Both the position numbers and the translations under genes were made by a program. A model generated the notes under the pieces. The model had not been told where the DNA came from. It saw only the letters and a program-made list of their open reading frames with translations, and did no database searches. From Serinus canaria (Eukaryota; Chordata; Aves; Passeriformes; Fringillidae), in the NCBI RefSeq assembly GCF_022539315.1, contig NC_066317.1, positions 30,326,048 through 30,390,047 on the forward strand: DNA of 64,000 nucleotides, given 5' to 3'. Positions 12,926 to 24,100 of this stretch are shown piece by piece (positions within the stretch are counted from its first letter, which is position 1; every line of letters starts with the position of its first letter).

Positions 12926-15900
12926 ACAGGTATTTATTCTCAGAGTGTTACAGCTGTTCTGGGTACAGCTTTCCACACCATCATCATCTCGTCTCCTAAA
13001 AGAATGGTCTCTTCTATCTGTGAGAGAACAGATAGAAGAAGGAAGATGCATTAGGGCGTTCTGGACATTTGCAGTACTGATAAGGTTTCCTTTAGGAGAC
13101 TTCCCACAAGGACTGGAAGTTTCCACAAGGGTCTGCATTTGCACTTTGTCCACTGTTGCTTATTACCCTCCCTACTTCTAGAGACTGGTCTAGGAAAATG
13201 TCAGGCAAAAGTTCAATTGAAACCAAGTAACCTTTGCAAAGTAAAATTAGAATAGATTAATAAAGGGTCTAGCAGCACAGTTTCTTTCTTTATTTTGGCA
13301 ATTCTTCATATACATCTCCCTCCAACCCCCAACAGCTGGAAGACTGGGTTTTCATTCTGTTTTCTGGTATATCCTGCAGACGACAGTAAACCCTCTCTAT
13401 CCATTTGCAAAATCACTTTCTTTCCTTGTGGCTGCTGTTAAAATGCAAGCTGATAACAAAACCATCCTCCTTCTCAAGGAGACAGACAGCATTCCCCAGC
13501 ACACACCCCTCAAGCGCTAAGGCCTGGTGCAGAATGGGATTACTAGGGATCAGAAGTTGGCAAATCTGGGTATCTACTCACAGCTCAGCCCAAAGCCATT
13601 CACAAAGACAACATTCTGGGTCTCACTGAAGGCATTGAGTTATAGCTGTTCTTGTCTTCAATTCTAATAATTCCCTTCACAGAACAACATTTTTTGTTAG
13701 GGCTACTAAAAAAGAGTGCCACATAAATTTTGAACAAAGTCAATACTTATCAGCAATTCCCAATTAAATATCACAAGGAATTCTTTAATTCATCCCCTAA
13801 AGCTTTTACAGTTACTGTATGAAGAGCAAAGCAAAAGCCACTTCCTTTTGTGTTATAAATTTCTATTTAATAATATTTATTATACTTCTGGTTACAGGCC
13901 AGAATAATTGTGTATCATCGTGAAAAGGCAGGAGTTAAAATAACAATTATAAATTAACAAAAGCAGCTAATGATAAATACTCACTGTGTTTGTCTACTCA
14001 TGGAGATAAATCCTGAAAGATGGTGAGAACCCCATCCCCTTTTCCAGCAGGGCATGTAATTATCTTTTCACCCAGCTCATATTACCAACCAGTCTGGGCT
14101 GGAAGACCAATCTTATATTGCTAACATAATAAAATCTTACACCTTTAGTACAATGGAATTTATCTTAAGTCAAAGCAAAAAAAAACCCAAAACCTGAAAA
14201 CATTTACTGACCCCCAAAGCTAAAGAAAGCAGCTTATTTTCTTTAAGTGCACTAAACAGTTCACCATTAATGTCTAGATTTTAGTACTACCTTAACAAGA
14301 GAACTTCATTTCATCCTCCTTTATCACTGTCATTTATTTCTATCATTACTGGGGAGTCAAAGCAGGTAGAAGTTTCCCTTTTTTTTCCATTAAATTCAGA
14401 GCACTATAACACTAATAATACCTAAATGTTTAAATTAGTCATAGTCATTTGATGACACAATCTACTGGAATCCTTCTCTTCTTCTCTTTCCCTCTTTTAT
14501 TCCATGTACATTACAGCTGGTAACGTGGATGAAATCCAGATGTTATGTAAAACAGCTGCAAATATGTGCTTCTATTTAAGCCTCCAGTACTTTTACTCAT
14601 ATACTGAAAATGCTTATACACTCAATGTCTGTGAGATCAGTTCACTGGAAAAAAAAATTAAGTCAGCTGCTATGCCTTGTTAACTGAAGTCAAAAAGAAC
14701 CCTCAGCCAAACTCAGTTCTTAAAGCTGAATACCACTTGGCTTATCAACTTATTCATTCAATGACAAAACATTATTTTGTGTATAATTTTTGTGCTTATT
14801 TTCTCCCCTATAAGCTCACAATTAATCCCATTTTATTTTTTTATTTTCACCCACATGTACAAAACAGCACCATATAAAAGCTGATTACCTGTTCTCTTCC
14901 AAGGCTTGGCCAAGATTTATCTGAATCTGCAGTCCTAGTTCATTAAGGCAAATGAAAGCTCTTATTTTTCTCCCATTATATTGCTTTAACACAGAATCAT
15001 ATTATTTCTATTCATAAACACTTTCTAGGTAAATTAAGTGAGGGAGTAAATATTTATTAATCACAGCAGAAAAATCAAACAAAAAACCCACCAATAAAAC
15101 TCCAGTTCTAATATATGCATCGAATAACACCACATTAAGACAGTTTAGGGAAAAAAAAAAAAAAGGAAAGAAGAGGACATTGATGAATAATATTTTAGTC
15201 TCACATAAATATCAGATTTGTGAAATTCGATGTGAAATTATCAAATATCAGTATTTGTATACTCACAAATATATCAGCAACAAAAGAAGGGCTATGGAGA
15301 ATCTCCATTTTTATGGGAGCACGGGGAAACATAATGAAAAAGGATAAAGAAACTTTAATTGTTAGTTATCAAGCCAGACTTTTTCCCAAGACTGGCTTCA
15401 TTAACAAGGAAAGGAGAGAAAGCAACCAAGAAACATTTTCTGCCATTTACTATGCAGAACCCAATAAAATACTTGGGCCAAAGAAAAACATATTACTTTT
15501 ATTTATCCATGTATACACATGCAAAAACAACCTGTACACAATTCTAAATAATCATTTTTGTGAGCAGGCCTGTGGATATTTTCTCTGTAAGCACACAGCT
15601 CTGTCCAAAGAGCTCAGAAAGGATCACCTACCTGCCTGTGGCACACTTGGCCCCCAGATGAGATTCTGAGCGAGCTATCATGCAGGAACTCTGAATAACA
15701 AAGCTGCTAGCTGCCCAGCTCTATATCACAAATCCCCAATTTTTAATGCACAGTGGTCTTGCAGAATTTTAGCATAAATGTGCAGCTAAGCATAGCCAGA
15801 CACAGCTGAATAATAAAGAGGGGAGCATGAATGCAAGGAACAGTGAACCAGTTGTCCTGTGTGAGGCTGCAGAGAAGTTCAGAATCCCAGAACTGGTCTA

Positions 15901-18900
15901 AGTTTAAGGAACAAACTGTCCAGACCTTTTCTACAGTCCTGCAGTATCCTTCTCCTGTATGAGTGACCAAGATCAGACAGCACATTTAAGAAGACTTTGA
16001 TAGGTCACCATCTCCTGACTAACGGGGATCTAAGACAAAAGAAACTCTCCCAGTGAATAAAGACAAACAATGTGTGTCACAACAGAGAGAGCAGTGTAAC
16101 AGCATTTCCCTGACAGTGAAACAGCCAGGGCAGCAAACACCTCCAAACACCTTTCCCATTTCTACACGTTGTCATGCAGTAGTTCTGTGCATAAAAACCT
16201 CACATGTTATCTCTCCCAAGTTATTTCTTTTTTTTTTTCCTTTGTCAGATCATAATTTTACTGCATTTGTTTGGGTTTGGAACAGTAGATTGCAAAGGTT
16301 TGCCAATCAGAAAACTATTTCATGGATAATGAGGGTTCTCAATTTTGCCACTACAGCAGCAAAACTGGGCACTGCTTAACAAGTACTGACTGACAACATG
16401 GTTGGTTATAGACAGGATTATTATTAATATTATTAATATTATTATTATTATTATAAATGTAGACGTGTGAAAACGTAACACAAAATTCCTAAAATTCTGA
16501 ATTTGTGATCGTTCACCACTTTGAACTGGGAAAAAACATCTTGCAACTTAATTCCATATTATCCTACACTTTTGGTTCTTGGTTTTTTAGTACAAAATAC
16601 CATTTTTACAAGACATAATTCAGTATCAACTGCAGTCAGTCACTGACAGTAGTGGTGAAACTTTTCAATACATGAATTTTTAATAAAAGGCCTTTCTTCT
16701 CCCTGATTTATACTATTTCATATCCCATTACTCATACTTTCCACTTCCATTTCCAAAAGCAGGAGTTTAAATTTCTTACTTAACAAAGATGAAGCTTTAC
16801 TCTTTCTCCTTATTTCAGTGTTTATGATTTACATCTCCTTTCAGTTTTAAAAAAGGTTGAAGTGAATGGGATGGGGAAAAAAGTCAGTTAGAAAAAAGAA
16901 GTCCCTGCTTTCTCTTACGGGGAAAAAAAATTTAGAAAATATTTTCACCAAACTCTTTTTATTTTTCCTTTCCCATCAAATGAATAAGAAAATAAGTACA
17001 AACATTTTCATCAGTAATTAACGACTTTTACAAGTTGAAATATTTCTGGTTTGTAAGGCCACAGTTTTAAAATTTAGGCTTAAAACTAATTTTTTATTTT
17101 CCACTTACATGTGCAAATTAAGTTTCATACATGGGAAGAAACCATGGAAAATACGGATATTCTAATTTATGAAAAGAAGTTAAAGGGTTTTTAAAATTAA
17201 ACCAAATTACACAGACAGCATGAGAGTTCTACTACCCTACTTTTTGCAGATTAACTCTATTTTCCAAAATAAGACCTCCCTCAAGTAGCTTTCCATTGTT
17301 TTAGCAGATTCATTTAAGCTACTTTCATCTCTCTTAAAAGATAAAAATCTAGTCAACAGCAGAATATAGATCAAAAAGCCTTTGCCTTCAAAGGCAAACA
17401 ACTTCAAATTATGGCTCATAAAACAATAACACTCCAAGTTTATTCACTGTGTCTTTGTTTCAAAAGGTTTTTTTAGGTATTCTTCCTACAAGTTTACCTG
17501 CTTTTCTCCTTCTACATAACTACCCTTATCACTAGTATGTCTAAAAATGCAGTGAAACCAAAGTATTTCTGGGACTTGGAAATATCAGGATGGAGGATTA
17601 CTAAACACATGCAAGTGTTTAGTAAGGTGTTTAAAATTTCCTAATTTAAATTAGCTCTCTCTGGGTGCTTCTGCAGCCACCAAGAAGGTGCTGGGAGTGC
17701 TTTTTGATCAGATACCAAGATGAAACATTTCCATACCAGCTGCCTCCTTCCAGAAGGACATGTGTGCAGTTAGGAAGCAGGCAAGCTAAACAAACTATTT
17801 TTGCAGCTTATTCTTGCAGCTGTCTTCATTCTCTTCATACAGCTGTGCAAGCCATGAAAAGTCTACGTCACAATTAACTACTATGTTTTCACTTTTCATC
17901 TCCTCTATAAAGGCATATAATCAGTCACTTTTATGCTGAAGCTCCCAATATACATCAGTATAATTACTGCTATAGGATTTAAACAAAACTTAACAAGTGT
18001 TATTTAGTCAGAACCATGGTGGCACTTACAGTGTTAACTAATGGCTGCTGCTAGTGACAAATTACTCTCAGTAGATACTTTATACAGTAAATGTCATTTC
18101 TCTCTTGGCTGCATTACTATCAGATAATGAGATTACTTGTGCTTTTTCAGTTTTGTTTTTTATTTCAATAACTCCCAGGAGAAAAACTCCTAAAATTTCA
18201 AGATTAATTTTAGGATACTCAAGTCCTGTACTGCTTTGGTGCTGTCCCTATACTCTAACAAGGATTATTTGGCAGGATTGTAACATCCTGCTGTTACCTA
18301 ATTTTCTGTCAGACTACAGGTAAAAATTAATAATTTTTTATATAGTTGTATTATATAAATACACTTTTAAAAAAGTCTGTTTAAAATATCTGAGAGCTTT
18401 TCCAGTCTAAATATTTATTCTCACTACTACTTTTGAGGTCTCCAGTTTCTGTAGTTACTCTCACAACTTTCACCAAGGTCTCACTGATGCACAGCCAGCT
18501 TCTGCCATCTCCCTGGGGATTACTCTCAGACAAACACATTCTTCATAATGATTAAATCCAGTGGGATGGGCTCCTCAGGAACATCAGACGGTCTGAATTA
18601 GCAGCATCTTCAAAGAAAAAAGGTCTTCAGAGTAAAACTTCTTTTTCAGACTACATCTACCCAAAGCCCAGCATAAGTCTAACAAAATTAAATAGTTCTG
18701 TGTTCACAAATGGCAAGAGCCAGCCTTTGTCTCACAGAACCCAAGCTGCAGTCAGGAACATTATTATGAGCACACTTGCCATCTGTACTCAAATGTTAAT
18801 GGCACAACTGGATTGACTGTATATGGACAGAAATGGTCTCAGAAAGATTTGGATTACAAAACAGATAAAATATAACAGATGTGCCCATCAGCAGGCAGGC

Positions 18901-19022
18901 TGGCATTCGCTCCGCAGCAGCTGAAGCTTCCAAGAGTAAGCATACTGGAGTAATTCATCTCTTTCAAGATTTCAAGTCACAAAAAGCACAAGTTCAAAAG
19001 TACCCTAAATATATAAGAGAAG
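12926..19022. other. Unique AT-rich DNA, no gene seen
   Basis: No coding region or transposon is recognisable. The plus-strand 149-codon frame at 15220-15669 has no recognisable motif, signal peptide or family resemblance and is treated as chance. An ATT microsatellite lies at 16417-16454. A 14-base perfect palindrome (ctaattt plus its reverse complement) lies at 17641-17654. Confidence 0.65.
16417..16454 (+). repeat. (ATT)n microsatellite
   Basis: About 38 bases of ATT/TTA units, interrupted twice by an extra AT step. It is likely length-variable. Confidence 0.9.
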
Positions 19023-19045
19023 AAAAAAAAAAAAAAAAAAAAAAA
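19023..19045 (+). repeat. Poly(A) run, 23 bases
   Basis: Twenty-three consecutive A, followed by GAAGG and a further A run. The plus-strand frame crossing it (18881-19243) encodes a lysine run that simply reflects the homopolymer. I see no poly(A) signal just upstream and no recognisable retroposon body, so it is not called a retroposon tail. Confidence 0.9.
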
Positions 19046-19089
19046 GAAGGAAAAAAAGATGACTTGTTCCTTGAACCATGGATTGATTA

Positions 19090-19480
19090 TAAACAAACTC
19101 TAGCTCCAAGCCCTGTAGTGCTGTTCTGCTCTGGATCCAGCCTCAGCCAACCCATTCTGCAATTCCTGAGTGTGCCTCAGCTCCCTGGCGAGCTGTGGCA
19201 GTCCCCTGCCCACAGGGACTCGGGCACACCAGCAATGGGGTGAGAGGAGCAAGCAGCCCAGTGGAAACCCACAACAAGTGCTCTGGCACTGCCCACTGGA
19301 CTCAAGCAGGTTTCAGCACTGCAATGCCCACAGTCCCAGGGCACCCATGCTGAGCAGCAGACTGGAGAGCAAAGCAGAGTGTTTGGAGCAGTTCTTCCCC
19401 ATGGCAAGGGCACTGCTGGCTAAGGGGGGCACAGATTGCACCACTACACAGCCAGATTTGGGCTCCTGCTTCAGCTGAAG
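19090..19480. other. GC-rich patch of unknown nature
   Basis: About 390 bases are much richer in G and C than the flanks, with overlapping short frames on both strands (for example 19170-19478 plus and 19177-19413 minus). Frames open on both strands at once are typical of stop-poor GC-rich DNA rather than of a gene. CpGs are few. It could be a diverged repeat or an old exon-like sequence; I do not recognise it. Confidence 0.5.
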
Positions 19481-22234
19481 GTCAGCACCACACATTTCTA
19501 GCAGCATCAAAGGGCCACCTTCCTCATGGGAAACTGGAGATGTCTGAAAATCCTGGGAAAATCTCTTCGGGCTAGGAACCGATCCGTTTCCTAAATCCCA
19601 TGCAAGTTTGTTAAGGGAAAGGGAAGGGAACAGCCACCATCTCTTTGTGTAATCTTGCTGCTAAATAACCAAAGCCAGTGACAGATTTACACCAAAATTT
19701 TTTTGACAGTGTGTCCAGATGCTGTTCCACTTTCAAAGACCATAATTTATTGTGTATGTCACCATGTTCAAGGGGGGGAAAAATTTAAAAATCCATCTTT
19801 TAATATTTGCCAAGCTTCTACCAGACTAGCAGGCACATCTGACAGTTTTATCCTACTTTACTACTTTTGGGAAAAAAATGCAACACATAGAAATACTGTT
19901 TCCAAACTGAAAGACAGAATTTTGGAAGAATCCCAACTTTTTTCCACTCTAGTGATCTGAAAATGACATAATGACCTGATGAAGTCAACTGCCAAATACT
20001 TCTGAGGCAGACTTCAGGAGCTCCAGATGGCATTATTCAGAAGTTCTTATAGCCCTCATCCTACCGGCTGGCTCCACAGCATTAAAAATTTGTTATTTTC
20101 CATATGAATTCCTACTTCTGACCATGGTAATATTTCCACAACAAAAAGCATACCTGCTTAGAGATGACATAAGGCAGATTGGATTTTGTCTAATATATCT
20201 CCAGTCTTCAAATAAAATTAATATGTTGTTAGATGGCATTATTATTTAGCATTAAAATTAATATTGTACCTATGTTTAAATTCTAAACTAGTACACAATT
20301 GAAAATAAGATGTTGAAGATTATACGCATTCCAATCTTGTCTTGCCAGTTCCAACTCTGGAAAATTCAAGTTCTCAGATGATTCAGGTTTAGTTTTTTGT
20401 AAGAACACTTTATTATACCTCTACAAAGGATTCTCCAAAGGTTATCAAAAGTGCTGTCTGGAGAGGACCTGAATGTCAGAGTCTAAAGTCAGAATTCAAG
20501 TATTGTAGAAATTGGCATTAAAAGCAGCAAAGGTCTCAGTTTTCAAGACATAACCAAACTGGTGTTAATGAGGCACTTTCAAAGTTTTTCTTCTCTCTTC
20601 TCAATACCAAATGAAATATCAGCATAATTCACTTTGCTGGAAGTGAAACTGGGCTGGCAAAGGCTGGTGAGGTAAAGGAGCTTCAGCATGTGATTTTATG
20701 TGGTTTTCTTGTGAGGTCTGGTCATTTACTTAGGAAAAAAAGCTAAAGACTAAGAGCTAATAATGCTGTTGGCTACTACAACTCCATCCCAAGGACTGAT
20801 GTCTTGCTGGACATTATCTTTGAGAATCAATACATAAATGTACAGAATAAGAATGCAGGTGATTTACAAAAGTAATGATTTCGCAGTTATTTTTAAATGA
20901 ACCTGTTATGCAAAATTAAAGGCTAATGACAATACTCTGTCTGTGAAATAGTTCACCTCCTATTCCTCTTCCTCTTCCCCCTTCCACTTGAGTGAAAATT
21001 TTAGTTTGACCTTCCAGCAATTCTCCTCTCATGGCTACAAAATCTGCTGATCTCATTTCAGCATTCTTAACTTCTCTTTGCTCAGCTGTTGAATGGCCAT
21101 TTGTGAACAGCACAGATCAACAGTACAGATGAGAATTAGCAAGCCAGCTGAACAACATGAAAATATCTCCTAGCTTGTGGTCCCCAGGAGGCCACACGTG
21201 AACACGACTGCCACTTCCCGGACGGACCAGTGGGGCATGAGGCAGATTGCACTTCCATCAGCAAGCCCAACATCAGACCCTTCAGAGGAAAATCAGAGGT
21301 GTAACCACTCCACTACAAGACAATGATGACAAGGAGACCAAAACACCAACAGAGAGCAGTTTGAGCAAAAATATTCCTGGAAATATTTCACCTTTTTATA
21401 TGAAATACCCGACAAAGAAAGGTACTGAAATAAATGAATACTGAAGGCATGCATCAGCTGGGGAAGTCTGGTATTTAGTAAGGGATCCTCATTTGCAGGT
21501 CTTATTTCTCTGAAGTCAGCATAAGCAAAATGTAGTGCAAGTTTTTGTTCTTTGAAGATTATTCTGTGCTTTTAATTTTGATCATTCTGAAATAAGAAAA
21601 CACTGTTGCAATGCCTTGGTATGTTAATGGTGACCTTAATAAGGTATTTATGTGAACTGTAAATTTACAAAATCTTTCAAAACAAACAAACAAAAACCCA
21701 CATCAATGAGACATATTTCTCCCTGTAAAACAGCTTATTATTTACAACCTCTATTTTGAAAACACTTATTCATGTGCTCAGTGTTAAAGACTGCAGTTAG
21801 TACCACAAAGGTCAGTGAAATCATGCAAGTAAATTTAGATCTTCACAAAAAAGCAGGCACATAAATGAATAAAGTGGTTTGAAAGGTTTAATTTTTTTTA
21901 ATGTTTTTTATTTTGTTCTGATAGAATTTATGTAGAAATCTTTATTTTTTATTATTTTTAGATGACATTTATAAGAGTGAGTTAGGTCAGATGTGGTTTC
22001 CCTAAAGACTAATAACTAGCAAAATCCAGAAAATGAAGGGTGGGTATTTGGGGGAGGTTGAGAGGGATATTTTCTTACTTGTTTGGGTTTTTTTCCTGTT
22101 TATTTTTTAATTTAAAGACAACCATGTGGTCCCTCAAGAAACAGGGTTGAAACTACCACTGCAGGTCCATTACTCAATTTTTTTAAGTAGACCAGGGCAG
22201 GCAGGGGCAGCCACTGATAAGGCGGTGGCTGTGT
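19481..22234. other. Unique AT-rich DNA, no gene seen
   Basis: Only short chance frames are present. A T/G-rich stretch at 22028-22112 resembles the low-complexity blocks near 3.2 and 4.7 kb. Nothing else is recognisable. Confidence 0.65.
22028..22112 (+). repeat. G- and T-rich low-complexity block
   Basis: The block begins with GGG and GGGGG runs, with a fourth G run beyond a 9-base loop, so it is a long-loop quadruplex candidate only. It grades into a T-rich stretch. It lies just upstream of the CR1 fragment at 22235. Confidence 0.65.
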
Positions 22235-22740
22235 GAGGAAGGTCCTGGGCATCGTGGTGGGCAGCAAAAATGAACAAGTGGGCATCCTTGCAGCAACAAG
22301 GGCTAAACACCCACCTGGCTGCAACTGAGGGTGGGACTGCTCCAAGTGCTCCTGTGTTTGCAGCAGATGATGCAGGAGGAAAGACTGCAGTACCTGGGTT
22401 TGTTAAGTTTTGAGAAAAGAAAGGAAAGGAAGCATCTCAAAGCAGTCATCCATGATCTAAATGAGGGTCATGGAGGTGTAACTTGGGACACAAGTAACAG
22501 GACAAAAGCAGTAGTGGCCAGCTGCAGGAAGACATGGGAACATGGGAACAATAAAGACTCTCAGAAAGCTGTCAAGCATTGCAACAGATAGCCACTGAAG
22601 GCTGTAAATCTTCATCCCTAGAGACTTTGAAAATTCAGCTGCATAAGGCCCTGAGCTACCCCATCTAACTTCTCCTTGCTGCAAGAAGGAGGCTGGACAA
22701 TTTGACCTGCAGAGTTCCCCAGCTAAAACTTCAGAATAAC
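22235..22740 (+). mobile_element. Degraded CR1 LINE fragment
   Basis: This is a remnant of the 3' part of a CR1 reverse-transcriptase ORF in sense orientation. It starts near 'gtggtgggcagcaa' and 'atccttgcagca', which match the CR1 stretch usually reading 'gtggtggacagcaa...cccttgcagcc'. Bases 22372-22470 translate to 'EERLQYLGLLSFEKRKERK', close to the CR1 carboxy-terminal 'RLRELGLFSLEKRRLRGDL' motif. Further on, 'caagcattgcaacagatagcc', then 'agagactttgaaaattcagct' and 'aaggccctgagctacc' follow the known CR1 order to the 3' region, ending near 'ggaggctggacaatttgacc'. A stretch between about 22310 and 22360 appears deleted compared with full elements. Stops and frameshifts are frequent and the copy is old and inactive. 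The identification is from memory of the family, and the exact ends are uncertain. Confidence 0.85.
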
Positions 22741-23935
22741 TGGCATGGAACAGCTTCATTGAGCTTCAGTAAAGCTGGAACACAGTCAAATTGAAAGACC
22801 AAAGACTACAAATGGACTTGTTAAATCTATTACATAGTGACTTCTTTAAACTCCAAATACTCCAAAGAACCTCAGGCATGAGTTCACATCTGCAGTCTGT
22901 TCTTGGTCTACATTCTGCAGCATATCTTAGCTGCAGGCAGACACAGGCAGGCTCATGACAGGCTCAGTGCTCCAGGCACAGGGACAAAGAATGCAACAGT
23001 TGACGGTCAAGTGAACTTTAAGTCACACCAGGTATTTCTCATGTACTCCCTTAACTACCTGGAACAACTGAGGGTAACCCAGAACACAAAAAGAACCTTC
23101 AGAAATCTTATTTTTGCATGTGTGCAGAACTACCAAGAAAGATATGCTTAACATAATCTTGAACTATGTTGAAGATTAACATAGAGCTTATAGAGCTTGA
23201 CATCATTCCTGAGAACTTTAAAATGGTTTCAACTTCAAATGATATAACTGCTTTACACACATAATATGAGAAAAGGTAGAACTACTGCTTGAAAAGTTTT
23301 ATGCTATCCTAAGACACTAAGATAACTTCACTACAAAAAGAAAATATTTAACAGGTGATTCCAAACCCCTAGTGAATCCCAAAAGTCAAGGTACGAAAAA
23401 GACCATGCTCCATGGGTACCAATTATCCTATCCTTATCAGCAATATGAAGTTGCAATTGCTGCATATTAACAGAAAACACATGCCTATGAATTAATGTAT
23501 ACACTAGCAACTATACAATGCAATTTCCTTCCAGGAACATAGGATCCAACTTCTCACTCTACAGGTAGATTAAAGAGAAGAGAACACAAAGCATTTTCTG
23601 ATGTATGCAACAACATTACATACATTAAAAAAAAAAAATTGTAAAAATCTCCCACAATTTGTGTCCATACTAAAAGCAATCTGCTGGAATTATTATGTGC
23701 TCATAAGAGAAATTTTAAATCTTTAATAGAATTGCAGCTATCATAAACTTCATGTCCAGTTTTGGAAAAAACTTCATTTGGGGAAAATCGATAATTAAAA
23801 AAAAAAATTAAGGGCCACTTTCTTTCAAAAATTCAAATCAAATTCTTTTTCCCCTCTCTATTTTAGAACTCTACACAGTGATAAATTCTTTCATGTTTTG
23901 GACATAAATTAAGGATAAGAAGGTTCTTTTGCTAA
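22741..23935. other. Unique DNA between CR1 and TA repeat
   Basis: No gene or element is recognisable. The sequence is unique and AT-rich, with short A runs near 23627 and 23797. Confidence 0.7.
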
Positions 23936-23950
23936 ATATACACACACACA

Positions 23951-23988
<38 letters not shown>

Positions 23989-24100
23989 TATTAATATATA
24001 TAAACATTATGCATATATATACATTATATATACAGACATTATATATATATACACACACTCACACACATTTTTTTCATATATATATATATATATATATAAG
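23936..24100 (+). repeat. Compound (TA)n/(CA)n microsatellite
   Basis: A CA repeat (from about 23939) leads into a pure TA run (23955-23985). Interrupted TA segments with ATGCAT and CATTATA steps follow, then a second CA run (24050-24066), a T run and another TA run (about 24078-24098). The TA runs are self-complementary and can extrude as cruciforms. Length variation and assembly error are likely here. Confidence 0.95.

Noticed and set aside
15220..15669. 149-codon plus-strand frame as a possible gene
   Set aside because: No recognisable domain, no Kozak or promoter support, and no splice context. The length is compatible with chance among thousands of start codons in 64 kb.
18881..19243. 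Frame encoding a lysine-rich protein
   Set aside because: The lysine run is just the translated A run at 19023-19045. The frame has no other protein-like feature.
20155..20215. Minus-strand segment before a gtatgc donor, with a protein-like frame
   Set aside because: The most protein-like frame meets a stop just before the donor, and the acceptor side lacks a pyrimidine tract.
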